Shown here: positions 1 to 10,600 of the stretch, one piece after another
Position numbering within the stretch: position 1 is the first letter of the stretch
How the letters are laid out: every line of letters begins with the position of its first letter
Assembly: GCF_040151475.1 (NCBI RefSeq)
Contig: NZ_JBDKWG010000148.1
Span: 1 to 64,000 of the forward strand
DNA from: CAXBNB01 sp040151475
Lineage (GTDB): Bacteria > Bacteroidota > Bacteroidia > Cytophagales > Cyclobacteriaceae
Length of the DNA: 64,000 bases
Direction: 5' to 3'
Made by a program: the position numbers and the translations under genes
The notes under the pieces: model-generated
The model's input: only the letters and a program-made list of their open reading frames with translations
What the model was told of the DNA's origin: nothing
Databases searched by the model: none

Positions 1-126
1 AAACTGGTCGCTTCTACTATTGTAAGCAGGTGGGAATCTCAAGATGCTACCATTGAAAACTGTTTGAACTGGTTAAATCAATACCAAAGGCAGATCGAAA
101 GAAATTTGGTTACAGGCTATGGATAA
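1..126 (+). CDS. C-terminal end of an unknown protein (cut by window start)
   Basis: An open frame enters from the left edge and reads 41 codons to a TAA stop. The visible tail is polar and probably helical, with two tryptophans and several glutamines (for example NWLNQYQRQIER), and has no motif I recognise. The fragment is too short to assign a family. It is read as coding because the frame is open from base 1 and the next gene starts about 110 bp downstream on the same strand. Confidence 0.4.
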   Translation, partial: KLVASTIVSRWESQDATIENCLNWLNQYQRQIERNLVTGYG

Positions 127-190
127 TGTGACAAAGTAGGGTTATTCACTTAATTTGAAAGATATAGAAAGCGCAGAGTGTATTTTACTT

Positions 191-207
191 GGTTGTTACT
201 AACAACC
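191..207. promoter_or_regulatory. 17-bp near-perfect palindrome upstream of the hydrolase gene
   Basis: GGTTGTTA and TAACAACC form 8-bp inverted arms around a single C, ending 29 bp before the hydrolase start codon. The one-base loop makes an RNA hairpin unlikely, so a dimeric regulator site is the simpler reading. No regulator gene lies beside it, so its function is a guess. Confidence 0.25.
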
Positions 208-236
208 TTTACAACAAAAGTCTTTAATCATATAAA

Positions 237-1778
237 ATGCGAATAACCTTCCTTCTGATTTTATTGTTTATTCAGCTCAACCTTAGTTTAGCACAGGTGT
301 CAGTTGAACAATTGGAATTAATTCACGGAAGTCATAATGTGGGATTTATTCATTATAAAACTTTTGACAGTTCCAGAACATACAACCGAATATACGACTG
401 GACAAACGTGAATATACCAAGACCAATTCCGGTTAGCATTTGGTATCCCTCAGATGAAAATATTTCGAGCATTGAATCACTAGTTGTATTGGATTATATG
501 AATATTCTAAAGGAAGAAGAGGAATGGGAACATCTTCCGGACGAACAAATTTTGAACTGGTTTTATTATCCCAATACACCATCCAATCAAAATCACCTTA
601 AGGAGCCTACTTCAGCGTATCCCGAAATTATTCCAGCGAAAGAGAAATTTCCTGCTATAGTTTACGCACCTGGTTATCAGGCATCCTCCATTGAAAATTT
701 TGCTCTTTGTGAATTTTTAGCCAGTTATGGATATGTAGTAATTTCCAGTCCAAGTCGTGGAACTGAAAACCGTTTTTTTGAAGGTGGAACAGAAAAAGAC
801 ATGGAAACTCAAGCGCAGGATATTGAATTTCTAATAAAGGAAATCAAGCAATATCCTTATGCTGATCAGAATAAAATAGCTACCATAGGATTTAGTTACG
901 GAGGTTTATCCAATGTATTGGCTAAAATGAGGGACGATAATATTAGAGCCATTGTGAGCCTTGACGGAAGTATCAAATATCAATACAAAACATTAAAAAA
1001 ATCACCATTTCACAACATTGAAAAAGTAAATGTCCCTTTTATTCATTTTTCTCAAAAAGAAATTCCACACGAAGTTCTAATTGAAGATAAAATAGATTCT
1101 GCACTTAATACAGAATTTGAATTCTATGACAATCTAAAATATAGTGAGGCATACCATTTCCAATTTCACAATTTGACTCATTCATATTTCAGCACGCTGG
1201 GTGTTTTATTTCAAACCAGAGACAAACGACAGGACAAGAGTGATGTTGAGATTATGGAATCGTATAGATGGATGTCCATTTACACACTTAATTTTCTAAA
1301 TGCTTACCTAAAAAATGACTCACATGGATTAGAATTTCTAAGACGAGAGCCAGATAAAAATACCAATCAAACCAGATTAATTTCTAAAACAACAAAACCA
1401 GCTGCCAATCGAAAATTCAGCTTCCGGGATTTTAATGATACAGCTTCCAGGAAGAATTACAAGAATCTTGAGAAGTTGTATGATTCGTTAATTAATGTTT
1501 ATCCAACATTAGAATTACCAGAAGGAAATCTTAATAACCTTGGACTACAACTCATTTTTAATCCACAAAAATCAGAATTTGGTATAAGCATTTTTCTATT
1601 AGCCACAATCATTTATCCTGAATCAGCAAACCTATGGGATAGTCTTGCTGAGGGATACTTATTTATTGGTGAAAGTAAGAAGGCTATACAGAGTTTTGAG
1701 AAATCACTGGAATTGTATCCTCAAAATCAAAATGCAATAAATAGATTAAATGAGCTAAGAAAAGCCGTTAACAAATGA
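237..1778 (+). CDS. Secreted alpha/beta hydrolase (dienelactone hydrolase/PAF-acetylhydrolase-like) with C-terminal TPR
   Basis: The protein has 513 residues and starts with a signal peptide (hydrophobic residues 3-19, likely cleaved after SLAQ), so it should be exported. The middle is an alpha/beta-hydrolase fold: YAPGYQ near residue 144 resembles the oxyanion strand, and GFSYGG (nucleophile Ser220) is the nucleophile elbow. A His in the stretch around residue 320 (FHNLTHSY) is a candidate catalytic base. This pattern resembles dienelactone hydrolase and PAF-acetylhydrolase-like proteins, which cleave esters; the substrate here is unknown. Residues about 440-510 look like one or two TPR repeats (SLAEGYLFIGESKKAIQSF), an uncommon addition. 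The gene appears to stand alone. Confidence 0.75.
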   Translation: MRITFLLILLFIQLNLSLAQVSVEQLELIHGSHNVGFIHYKTFDSSRTYNRIYDWTNVNIPRPIPVSIWYPSDENISSIESLVVLDYMNILKEEEEWEHLPDEQILNWFYYPNTPSNQNHLKEPTSAYPEIIPAKEKFPAIVYAPGYQASSIENFALCEFLASYGYVVISSPSRGTENRFFEGGTEKDMETQAQDIEFLIKEIKQYPYADQNKIATIGFSYGGLSNVLAKMRDDNIRAIVSLDGSIKYQYKTLKKSPFHNIEKVNVPFIHFSQKEIPHEVLIEDKIDSALNTEFEFYDNLKYSEAYHFQFHNLTHSYFSTLGVLFQTRDKRQDKSDVEIMESYRWMSIYTLNFLNAYLKNDSHGLEFLRREPDKNTNQTRLISKTTKPAANRKFSFRDFNDTASRKNYKNLEKLYDSLINVYPTLELPEGNLNNLGLQLIFNPQKSEFGISIFLLATIIYPESANLWDSLAEGYLFIGESKKAIQSFEKSLELYPQNQNAINRLNELRKAVNK

Positions 1779-1994
1779 TATGCGTATTCCTCATACCTGT
1801 CAGTTTGAAACTGGCATGTAAATCCGCTAATTAGAAGAAATTAAATAAGTCCAAGAGTGGGTACTGTATCTGGACGTTAAAGTAATTTTCATGCTTTTGT
1901 TTGAAATATAAAATATAGAATCCGATTCTAATAATTTGCTAATTTGCATTAAAAACTAAAAATCAATGGGTAAACCATTAAAAACTAAACAGAG

Positions 1995-2978
1995 ATGTAC
2001 GTAAAAAGGAACTATGGATTTTGGATGACATTTAATTGGTCAAAGTGGCCATTTATAGTGGGTACGGCTTATGGCTTTGTCATTTGTTTGCTCTCATTTT
2101 TTTCAAAGGTTGATTTTTCTATTCCCTGGAGTCCTATAAGCATCATGGGTATAGCCGTTGCGTTCTACCTTGGATTTAAGAACAACAGTAGTTACGACCG
2201 AACCTGGGAAGCTCGAAAAATATGGGGGAGCATTGTGAACAATAGCCGCACATTTGGTGCTGCCGTTGTGTCATTTGTCCAAATTGAAGACAGTATCGCC
2301 ATTCAAAAGGAATTGATATACAGACACATCGCATGGCTCACTGTACTTAGGCATCAGTTACGGTTGAGTAAGCCTTGGGAACATATTGAAAGCCGGGCTC
2401 AAGTTTATGCTCCTAATATAACTGAGGACTACAATTCAAAATTGGATCAGGAACTAAGCTTGTACATTTCGCAAGAGGAAATTCAATCGCTTGAAAACAA
2501 GGCCAATAAGGCTACCCAGTTGCTGAAAATTCAATCACAAAGGTTTCAGGAATTGAAAGACAAAAGTGCTTATGAAGATTTCCGGCACATGGAATTTCAC
2601 AAACTCGTCACTACATTTTATGAAGATCAGGGTAAATCCGAACGAATCAAAAATTTTCCTTTCCCTCGCCAATACGCCTCAACAGCACTTTGGATGACCA
2701 TCGTTTTTTCCTTTTTTGTGCCATTCGGTTTGTTAAATGGCTTTAAGGACATGAACGGTTTGGCATATTGGCTCTCTCCATTTCTTTCCGGTTTGATTAT
2801 CTGGATTTTCTTCTTAATGGAAAAAATTGGTGATTATTCTGAAAATCCATTTGAAGGCTCTTATAACGATGTACCTATTACCTCTATAGCAAAAGCCATA
2901 GAGATAGATTTGCGGGAGATGATCAACGATGAAAATATTCCCAAGCCAGAGGAAGAGGAAAATGGTTTTTTGATGTAG
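1995..2978 (+). CDS. Bestrophin-like membrane protein (UPF0187/YneE family)
   Basis: This 327-residue protein matches the bacterial bestrophin-like family, whose members are pentameric anion or cation channels of the inner membrane. Visible hallmarks are the N-terminal hydrophobic segments (residues about 17-35 and 43-60), the conserved stretch NNSSYDRTWEARKIWG after the second segment, and a second hydrophobic pair near residues 230-275 followed by the acidic ENPFEGSYNDVP segment. Length is normal for the family. It is monocistronic, converges on the lipoprotein gene at 3205, and is separated from it by a strong hairpin. Which ion it carries cannot be read from sequence. Confidence 0.88.
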   Translation: MYVKRNYGFWMTFNWSKWPFIVGTAYGFVICLLSFFSKVDFSIPWSPISIMGIAVAFYLGFKNNSSYDRTWEARKIWGSIVNNSRTFGAAVVSFVQIEDSIAIQKELIYRHIAWLTVLRHQLRLSKPWEHIESRAQVYAPNITEDYNSKLDQELSLYISQEEIQSLENKANKATQLLKIQSQRFQELKDKSAYEDFRHMEFHKLVTTFYEDQGKSERIKNFPFPRQYASTALWMTIVFSFFVPFGLLNGFKDMNGLAYWLSPFLSGLIIWIFFLMEKIGDYSENPFEGSYNDVPITSIAKAIEIDLREMINDENIPKPEEEENGFLM

Positions 2979-3145
2979 TGGAATACACTTGAAGGCCTTA
3001 AGATCTGTAAAGACTGCAAAGTAAGGAAATGGGTTAGTTTAAAAAGTAATCTGAGGCAAGAAAACAGGGTAAGAAAAAAAGAAAAATAATCTTTAAGATG
3101 GTACTTTCGCAAATTTTTCTTTCACTTTGATGAAGTGGACAGAAA

Positions 3146-3181
3146 AAAAGCGGAAAGTGGTATGAGCCATTTTCCGCTTTT
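3146..3181. terminator. Bidirectional intrinsic terminator
   Basis: Arms GCGGAAAGTGG and CCATTTTCCGC pair around a 6-base loop (TATGAG) with one G-T pair. They are flanked by an A-run on the left and a T-run on the right, so the hairpin can act on either strand. It lies between the convergent bestrophin gene and the last gene of the minus-strand SusCD locus. Confidence 0.8.
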
Positions 3182-3204
3182 CATTAATCTATGCCTCCTT
3201 TAAT

Positions 3205-4455
3205 TTACAAATACCCTCTTACACCTATAGTAGGTCTCAGGCTAGTGTTGGAGTGTCTCGATGAAGCTATCCTAAAAAAAGCATTATTTACCTGACTAAA
3301 TACTACCACCAGACTAAACTCATAATTTCCTTCAGCAAGCCTCGTCTGCACTTCTTCGGTAATATCCACAGAGATTAGTTTGTGCAATGTATTTGCATCT
3401 GTATCTACGCCGAAATTTTGAGAAGGAGTGGCTCCAGCAAACACCCAGGTGTTTACTGCCGGTTGAGTGTTCCAGGTAGTGGAGTAATCTACTACCTGAT
3501 CTACAATATAAACGTTAATTGCATTCAAATCTTCTTTATGAGAAAACACAACTGGTAAATTGACAGATACTAAATCATCCACTGATATATTATCTTTTAC
3601 ACTAGTGAAATCTACTACCATGTATGTTCGACGGGTATTTAAATCTGTGGTAGTTTTTACTTCCAAAACTTCTGATGCCAGGTTGTCATCACCATTAGCG
3701 GTTTTCACAAAAAAGTCCACAGAAGTGTCAAAAGTAAATCGATCAGCCTTAGCCAGTATTTGAATTGGTTGACTTGGGGCTGTAAAGAAAGTATCAATTG
3801 CTCCGAGTTCTGGCACGAAAGCCGTTCTGTACGTAACTGGCTGACTAAAATCAACATTATTAAGGGAATACTGAAAAGTATCCGTCTCATAAGTAAACAA
3901 TTTTGAAACCACATTTTGATTCACGTCAGTATAACTTAACTCAAGCGCAACTTCCTGATCTGAAGTTAAGGCAGACCAGCTTAGGTCTACAGTATTGCTT
4001 TCTGATTGGGTTGCCCCAACCAACCGTCTATTACTTAAAGTAGTTTGATAGGCACTTCCATATACGTTTCCTACTTTTTCATACAAGATGGATCTGGCGT
4101 TTTTATCACTATTGGTTACTAGCTCGAAGGTTACAGCTCCTTCCGGTAACTTCAACTGGTCGTTACCAATGATCACGCTAATGGCTTCATCCACTTGACG
4201 ATCAGGAATGTCAATGTCAATAGAATCCTGTCTTTGCGACCAATATACTTTAAGACTTGTGGCTCTTAAGTCAGAGGCCCAATACCAAAGTTGAATACGC
4301 TCTTTTCCACCAAAAACTACGGCACTATCAACTGCCCCGATAAAGTTTTGTTCACCCTCAGTCATATACATTTCATGAATATCGTTGATATCACCACAAC
4401 CATAGATAAGAGTAAGGCAGGTGATCGTTATTGCCAATATTATATTATTTTTCAT
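3205..4455 (-). CDS. DUF4998 surface lipoprotein with CBM96/DNRLRE-like C-terminal domain
   Basis: The protein has 416 residues. The lipoprotein signal ends LTLIYGC, with Cys20 as the probable lipidated residue. Residues about 25-230 match the DUF4998 pattern seen downstream of SusD genes (an INDIHEMYMTEGE-like opening, then beta-rich text). Residues about 235-416 resemble the DNRLRE/CBM96 jelly roll: a single-sheet opening (TFDTSVDFFVKT), a middle STTWNTQPA motif, and an ending of the form FFRIASSRHSN..RPTI. CBM96 members known to me bind alginate-type polysaccharide, but the ligand here is not proven. It is the last gene of the sigma-FecR-SusC-SusD-DUF5000 series, 27 bp after the previous gene. 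Role inferred: outer-surface glycan-binding protein. Confidence 0.7.
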   Translation of the reverse strand: MKNNIILAITITCLTLIYGCGDINDIHEMYMTEGEQNFIGAVDSAVVFGGKERIQLWYWASDLRATSLKVYWSQRQDSIDIDIPDRQVDEAISVIIGNDQLKLPEGAVTFELVTNSDKNARSILYEKVGNVYGSAYQTTLSNRRLVGATQSESNTVDLSWSALTSDQEVALELSYTDVNQNVVSKLFTYETDTFQYSLNNVDFSQPVTYRTAFVPELGAIDTFFTAPSQPIQILAKADRFTFDTSVDFFVKTANGDDNLASEVLEVKTTTDLNTRRTYMVVDFTSVKDNISVDDLVSVNLPVVFSHKEDLNAINVYIVDQVVDYSTTWNTQPAVNTWVFAGATPSQNFGVDTDANTLHKLISVDITEEVQTRLAEGNYEFSLVVVFSQVNNAFFRIASSRHSNTSLRPTIGVRGYL

Positions 4456-4482
4456 ATTAAATACTTTACACGTGTAACTACT

Positions 4483-5679
4483 TTACTCTTTAATCTCACC
4501 CCAAATATCCAACTCTTCAACATTGAGCTTGTTAGATTTGGACCATGTTTCCAAACAGCGATAGCGTAAATATCTCACTGAAGGGACCCCGTCTACTGGA
4601 AATTCAAATTCTTCACCTTCATGAGCTGCTTGTACATCTTGTTCGGTAACAGAGCCATAATCAAGACCTGAAGGTTTAACAGATTCTCCATTCATCAATA
4701 ATGTCCATCCATCAAAACTACATGGATCGCCAACAGCAACGTCTGCATCATTGGTACCCCAAACTTCGAAAAAACGTGCGTGATGTAAGTCATAAGGAAA
4801 CCTTGGCCTGGCCCAATACTTAAAACGACTCAATTGAACTTCTACGCCTAAATCGAAAGTAAATGAGATAGGTTCATCCGTTCCATTTCTTTCCAAATAG
4901 TAAATTAAATCATCTGTTTTTTTCCCATCTAGTACCGTAGACCATCCTTTATTATATTGAGAATATCGGAAATCGGAACAAAGTGTCATTTCCTTCCAAA
5001 TACTTGCATCCAGAAAGTCCTCACGCAAGGGAGTTGTTGTGTAAAACAAAGTATCGCTCTGGTTTTCGTAAATATCCTCTACAAAAATGGCGAATTCTGT
5101 TTCTACTCCTTTCTGTCCACGAACGGCAGTATTCACCTTCGCATCATTTCCAAAAAAAGCATCAGCAGTCGGTAGGAATTTACCGTCTTCACTTTTAGCT
5201 AATGTCCTGACTGCAATTTGTTCTTGCAAGGGGTTTTCCCAAGCTATTTTGAATCCGCCAAAAGAAGTTTCCAGCTGAATAGATTCTTTTATCTCAAAAA
5301 TTGGAGAATCTTCTGGGCTGATATCTACTGTCACCGATTCTGACCTGTTTTTGCTTTTGTCTACCGAGGTGAGCTTAACCTGAGCTTGGGTAGCTTTGGC
5401 AAAACCACGTAGCTCCATATTGTTGACAAAACTGGATACTTTTTTAAGTCTTCTTTTTCCATTATTTACTTCATATTCAGCCTCTATATACAACAAATCC
5501 AAATCAGTTGGCACTTTATAAGTTAATATAGTGCCACCTTTGATGTTTTTCACTTCTACATTACTAACCACCTGAGGTGCTATACCATCTACAGGAAATT
5601 GTCCTCTAATTGTTTCTTCCTCACAAGAGAATGCACTAAAGGCAAGAAGAAACATTAATATATATTTTATCTTTTTCAT
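4483..5679 (-). CDS. DUF4959/DUF5126/DUF5000 surface lipoprotein (discoidin-like C-terminus)
   Basis: A start at MKKIKYILMFLLAF gives 398 residues and a clean lipoprotein signal ending FSAFSC; an upstream ATG eight codons earlier would place charged residues before it. The three-domain plan is a DUF4959 fibronectin-like part (about 25-110), a DUF5126-like part (about 115-215) and a DUF5000 domain (about 235-398). The last is an F5/8-type-C (discoidin) fold, visible from SFTFDLGVEVQLSRFKYWAR and the closing VRYLRYRC...ELDIWGE. These lipoproteins sit beside SusCD pairs and are thought to hold glycan at the surface. It starts 25 bp after the SusD stop, so it is in the same operon. Confidence 0.8.
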   Translation of the reverse strand: MKKIKYILMFLLAFSAFSCEEETIRGQFPVDGIAPQVVSNVEVKNIKGGTILTYKVPTDLDLLYIEAEYEVNNGKRRLKKVSSFVNNMELRGFAKATQAQVKLTSVDKSKNRSESVTVDISPEDSPIFEIKESIQLETSFGGFKIAWENPLQEQIAVRTLAKSEDGKFLPTADAFFGNDAKVNTAVRGQKGVETEFAIFVEDIYENQSDTLFYTTTPLREDFLDASIWKEMTLCSDFRYSQYNKGWSTVLDGKKTDDLIYYLERNGTDEPISFTFDLGVEVQLSRFKYWARPRFPYDLHHARFFEVWGTNDADVAVGDPCSFDGWTLLMNGESVKPSGLDYGSVTEQDVQAAHEGEEFEFPVDGVPSVRYLRYRCLETWSKSNKLNVEELDIWGEIKE

Positions 5680-5704
5680 ATTAATGATTTTTTTGTAAAA
5701 CAAA

Positions 5705-7639
5705 TTACCAACCTGGGTTTTGCACCAAATTAGTGTTGGTACGCAAATCGGTCAGTGCTATAGGAAACAAATACTCTTTGGTGGTAAACTGAGGCACGAA
5801 TAGTGTTTTTACTTGCGTAAAATCTTCCGCAGTTTCTCCGTTGGCATTAAGTCCTCTTATTGGTTGGTTTAGCCATTTTGAAGCAGTTTTCCAGCGACGG
5901 ATATCCCAGTAGCGCTTACCTTCAAAGGCCAATTCTATTGTTCTTTCCTTTCTTATTATTTCACGCATACCTTCTTTGGTTGTAGGTTTTCCCGGTATAT
6001 TTGAATGATTCGTCCAGCTTTCCACCACACCTTTCAGGCCAGCACGCTTTCTTACCAAATCAATGTACTCATATACATCAGTGTTAGGCACATCCAAAGA
6101 TTCATTGAGTGCCTCAGCATATAACAAGTATAAATCCGAGAGTCTCATGAGGGGAAACGTGGAAGGTTCTATTAGGCTTGTAGATTCAGAAACGACGCTT
6201 TTATAATGACTAGCCTTTCTAGTCCAATACCCCGTAACCGCATGTCTAAGACCACTTCTCTTGCCACTTGGCTCTGTTCTTTTCATCCCGATAACATAAG
6301 CCTGCTCACTTGGAGAAGAATTAGGATCGCCTATTTCTCTCAATCTACCATTGCCAAACCATATAGCTCCATCGAAAACCACATTAGCATAAAAGCGAGG
6401 CTCCCTATTCAAATTTGCTTTAGCCGTTTGATAATTGGCAGATACATAGTGTGTGTGATCAGCCGGGGCTGAGGTGATGGTATATCTGTCGATATAATCA
6501 AAAGAGGGGTCTTCGTCTATTGGTACACCATTACTGCTATAGTAAGCATCCACCATTCTCAACGAAGCTGAGATATAGGGATCTGTTTTGTTATAACCAG
6601 CCTGAGCTGCATTAAGCGGTGGGATACTACGATTATAAAATTCGTTTGTACTCATTTTATTGGCTGACCAAATGATCTCTTTATTCCACCTTTCTGTGGC
6701 AGCCTGTCTGAGAGACATCAATCTCTGCGTGGTATCCGACAAATAATTCAACTCTTTGAAGTCGAAAAACTCATGACCAGCTAATAGACAAGTGTCTATC
6801 GCCGATTTGCAAGCTTGAGCGGCTCTTACCCATTTCTTGTTGTCATGCTGATCATTGAACAATGATATGCCTCTATTATCTACCAATCCTGCAAAATCTA
6901 AATTACCATTGAACAAAGGACTAGCTGAAGTTGTAAGTATCAAAGCTTTTAGAGTAAGTGCCATGGGAATGGTAACACGTCCTAATTCTGTAGTTACATT
7001 CACGATTTGCAAAGGCAAATTAGGTACAGCCTCGTCGATAAGGCTTACTATATAATCAATGCCTTCGTCAAAAGGCTCTCTGAACACCCTTACGTCATCG
7101 GTATCTGCTGCAATAGGGAAGTTTTCTCGAATGATAGGTATTGCACCGTACATTCTCATCAACTGAAAGTGGTAAAATGCTTTAAGCACCTTAGTCTCTG
7201 CTGCCCACAAATCAGCCTCTTCCTCACTAAGGTCTCCACCCACATTGTGTACATTTTCTAAGAAAACGTTGCAGTCTCTAATAGCATTATAGAAAGGCCT
7301 ACCTCCATTTCTTCCACTCCAATAATCAAAGGAAGGAGATCCAGCGTTTTGTATTCCTCTCATCAAATTATGGCTTCTGAAATTTGAAGTGGCACCATTA
7401 TAATATGGGTCTTCCAAAGTCCAGTATTCATCACTACCCAGTAAGGTAAAATCAGTGGAAGGATGACCGTATGTTGGCATATACGAATAACATGTAGCCA
7501 GGTATTTCTCGGTGCTGGATCTATCTGAAAACGCTATATCAATTGTGGGTAAATTGTCTGGAACGACATCTAAATAATCACTGCATGAAAAACTTATGCA
7601 AGTAATGAAAAGTACAAGTATATATTTCTTTAAATTCAT
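5705..7639 (-). CDS. SusD/RagB family outer-membrane lipoprotein
   Basis: This 644-residue protein is the lid lipoprotein that captures ligand for its SusC partner on the cell surface. The signal peptide ends ISFSC with the lipid Cys at 19. The mature N-terminus SDYLDVVPDN is the usual SusD opening, and the C-terminal half carries the family signature: LRLSDLYLLYAEALNE, then RKERTIELAFEGKRYWDIRRW, then an ending LFPIALTDLRTN..LVQNPGW. Aromatic-rich loops are frequent, as in glycan-binding SusD proteins. It begins 9 bp after the SusC stop. Confidence 0.95.
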   Translation of the reverse strand: MNLKKYILVLFITCISFSCSDYLDVVPDNLPTIDIAFSDRSSTEKYLATCYSYMPTYGHPSTDFTLLGSDEYWTLEDPYYNGATSNFRSHNLMRGIQNAGSPSFDYWSGRNGGRPFYNAIRDCNVFLENVHNVGGDLSEEEADLWAAETKVLKAFYHFQLMRMYGAIPIIRENFPIAADTDDVRVFREPFDEGIDYIVSLIDEAVPNLPLQIVNVTTELGRVTIPMALTLKALILTTSASPLFNGNLDFAGLVDNRGISLFNDQHDNKKWVRAAQACKSAIDTCLLAGHEFFDFKELNYLSDTTQRLMSLRQAATERWNKEIIWSANKMSTNEFYNRSIPPLNAAQAGYNKTDPYISASLRMVDAYYSSNGVPIDEDPSFDYIDRYTITSAPADHTHYVSANYQTAKANLNREPRFYANVVFDGAIWFGNGRLREIGDPNSSPSEQAYVIGMKRTEPSGKRSGLRHAVTGYWTRKASHYKSVVSESTSLIEPSTFPLMRLSDLYLLYAEALNESLDVPNTDVYEYIDLVRKRAGLKGVVESWTNHSNIPGKPTTKEGMREIIRKERTIELAFEGKRYWDIRRWKTASKWLNQPIRGLNANGETAEDFTQVKTLFVPQFTTKEYLFPIALTDLRTNTNLVQNPGW

Positions 7640-7648
7640 AATTGAAAA

Positions 7649-10600
7649 TTAAAATGAAGCTTTGATACCTAAGTTGAATACTTTCTGGATAGGGTAACCC
7701 AGACCATTTTCTGCTTGCTCTGGATCCCACAATTTGAATTTACTGAAGGTAAGCAAATTGGTTCCTGAAGCATATAGCCTAAAACTACTCATACTGAGTT
7801 TTTCAGCCATTCGCAGAGGTAAGTTATAACCCAATTCAACTGATTTAAGACGTATAAAGGAACCATCTCTCATCCACCAGGTACTCGTACTATTGTTATT
7901 TGTCACCAATTTATCTGACAATCTTGGCCAAAGCGCATATATATCCTTATTTTCTTCATCCCAATGGTTGTCAGCATAGACCTGCAACAAGGCATTTTTC
8001 GATATTACGCTTGCATCATCATCTACATCTATGAAAGGAGCTGTGGCTTGAGGATCAATAAAAAATGCTTCTCTGGAAAGTCCTTGAAAGAAGAAAGAAA
8101 AGTCCCATGATTTGTAACCGGCGGACAATCCCATACCATAAACAATCTGAGGACTCGTTGGAAATCCTATTGGCACTCTGTCTAAGGAATTAATAATATC
8201 GTCACCGTTGATGTCTTTATATTTGATATCTCCCCCTCCATAATCTACACCGGGGTTACCAAATTGAGTAGGCGAATTTTGAGCTTCAATATCATCAACA
8301 AACAATCTTTCAGCTATATAGCCATAGGTTTGACCTATTGGTTGGCCTATTCTGGATAACCAAGGAGTTTCAGAATTATCTACTTCTTCGTACTTCGAAT
8401 ATTCTGACTTGGCATAAGTTATATTAGCTCTTCCAGTAACCCACAATTCACTAGAAAAAGCATGGTTGTAGTCTATTGATAAATCAAATCCTCTGCCTTT
8501 ACCTACACCAAGGTTTGACTGTGGTGTAGCTTGCAAGCCCATAGTAGTAGGGATGTCGGCACGAGTCTGTAATACATTGGAACGGCGTTCGGTATATATA
8601 TCTGCTCTAAATTCAACTTTATCCCATAATCCTAATTCTACACCTATATTAAGCTTCTGAGCGATTTCCCATGTAATCTGGTTATTGGCATATCGTGATG
8701 TACTGACTCCAGGCACGTAGTAGCCCGCATTTTCTCCGTAACTGTAACCATACCCTGTATCATTCAGATTCACACTGGATAAGTAAAAGAAACGATCAAC
8801 TTTGTTTCCAATAGCATCGTTACCCACAAGTCCGTAGGTTGCTTTCAATTTTAATTTTGATATTGTAGAAGATAGATTACCGCCCCAAAAGGGTTCGTTG
8901 GATACATACCATGCTAAACCTACAGAAGGAAAGAATCCAAATCTTTCATTTTTAGCAAACCTTTCCGAACCATTATAACCAAAATTGAATTCAGTAAAAT
9001 ACCTGCTATCGAAAGAGTAAGTAAATCGACCTGAAACACCAAGGTTTCTTTCTGGCAAAGATTCCTGTAATGAACCAGCATTGGGTGTGAGTTTACTACG
9101 ACGAATACCAACCAACAAACCGCTTATGGAGTGCTTATTAAATTCTCTGTCGTAATTCAGTGTGAATTGAGAGTAATTGGTTGCGGCTATCTCCTTTTTA
9201 CCATCACTGTCGTTATAAGACAAAAACTGCTGCCCCTGACCAGGGTTAAGTTGGGTTAAAGAATATGAATCGCTTTGTCTGTCATAATCAGCTACATTGT
9301 ACCAAAATGGTACTGTAGATCTCTGCAAGTCAAAAAAGGTAGTTCTGGTGAGATTAAATAATGCATGAAGTTTTAAGCCTTTTGCGATAAAACTCAAATT
9401 TTGTTTTAGCTCCAACTGAGCCAATACTACAGACCTTGAATAGTCTTTGTAACCTTTTACCAGATCAGCGTAGGGATTGATGTATTGTCCTTGTTCAGAA
9501 TTCCCATACAATATGTGATCCACATATTGATAAGTTTCGTCAGCTTCGTAGTAGGCTGGAAATAATACGGGATCGGCTCTCAATATTTTTTGATAAGTAT
9601 CCTTACCACCATCAAGAGGTCCCCTGTAGTCGTCGAAAGTGCCATGCAACCTGACAATGGCTTCTGTGCTGGGTGTGAGATTAATATTGATATTAGATCT
9701 TAATAGATATTTTTTTAAATCAATATTATTGTTGAAGTTGTTCTTTTTATCAACTTTCAAAGTGCCATTATCCTGACTGAAGGAGGATGCGATATAGTAC
9801 CTTGCTACTTTACCCCCACCGCTTACGTTGAAATTTCCACGATAGTTCATCGTGTTGTTTTTGAGAAGCAGATCTTGCCAGTCATTAGCAGGATAAACAT
9901 AATTATTCAAGCCAAGTTGGGTGTTTTCAATCTTTTGCTGAGAATAAGGCACATCACTTAGCTTATTTCTTGTTCTGACTGCTTCGTTGTTTAACCTCAT
10001 ATAAGTGATGGGATCGGCGATTTTCAATTCTCTCGTGGGCATGGATACCGAAGATTCTATACGTACCGATACTGTGGTTTTACCTTCTTTTCCTTCTTTG
10101 GTTTGCACCAACACGACACCATTAGCTCCACGAGCTCCATACAATGCAGTAGCAGCAGCGTCTTTCATGATAGAGAAACTCTCAATGTCATCAGTTTGAA
10201 GTCGTGACAAGTCAGTGGAAGTCATTTCTACACCATCAATCAATATCAATGGAGAAGCCACGTTGCTAAAGGTTGTTACCCCTCTTATAAAAAAATTGGC
10301 ATCATCCTGTCCCGGTTCGCCACTACGCTGGTAAGCTATTAAGCCGGACACTCGACCTGCAAGAGCGGTGGTAAGGTTACTGGAAGGAACTCTCAATTCA
10401 GATGGACGAACAGTTTCAATAGAAGAAATAACACTTTCCTTCTTTTGTACACCAAAAGCAACTACCACCACTTCTTCCAGTACTTCTGAATCTGCCTTAA
10501 ACTGTATATCTACTACACTCCTACCAGCTACTGCTACCTCCTGAGCTTGATAGCCTACAAACGAAACCACTAAGATGGCTTCTTCTGGTATATTGAGTTT

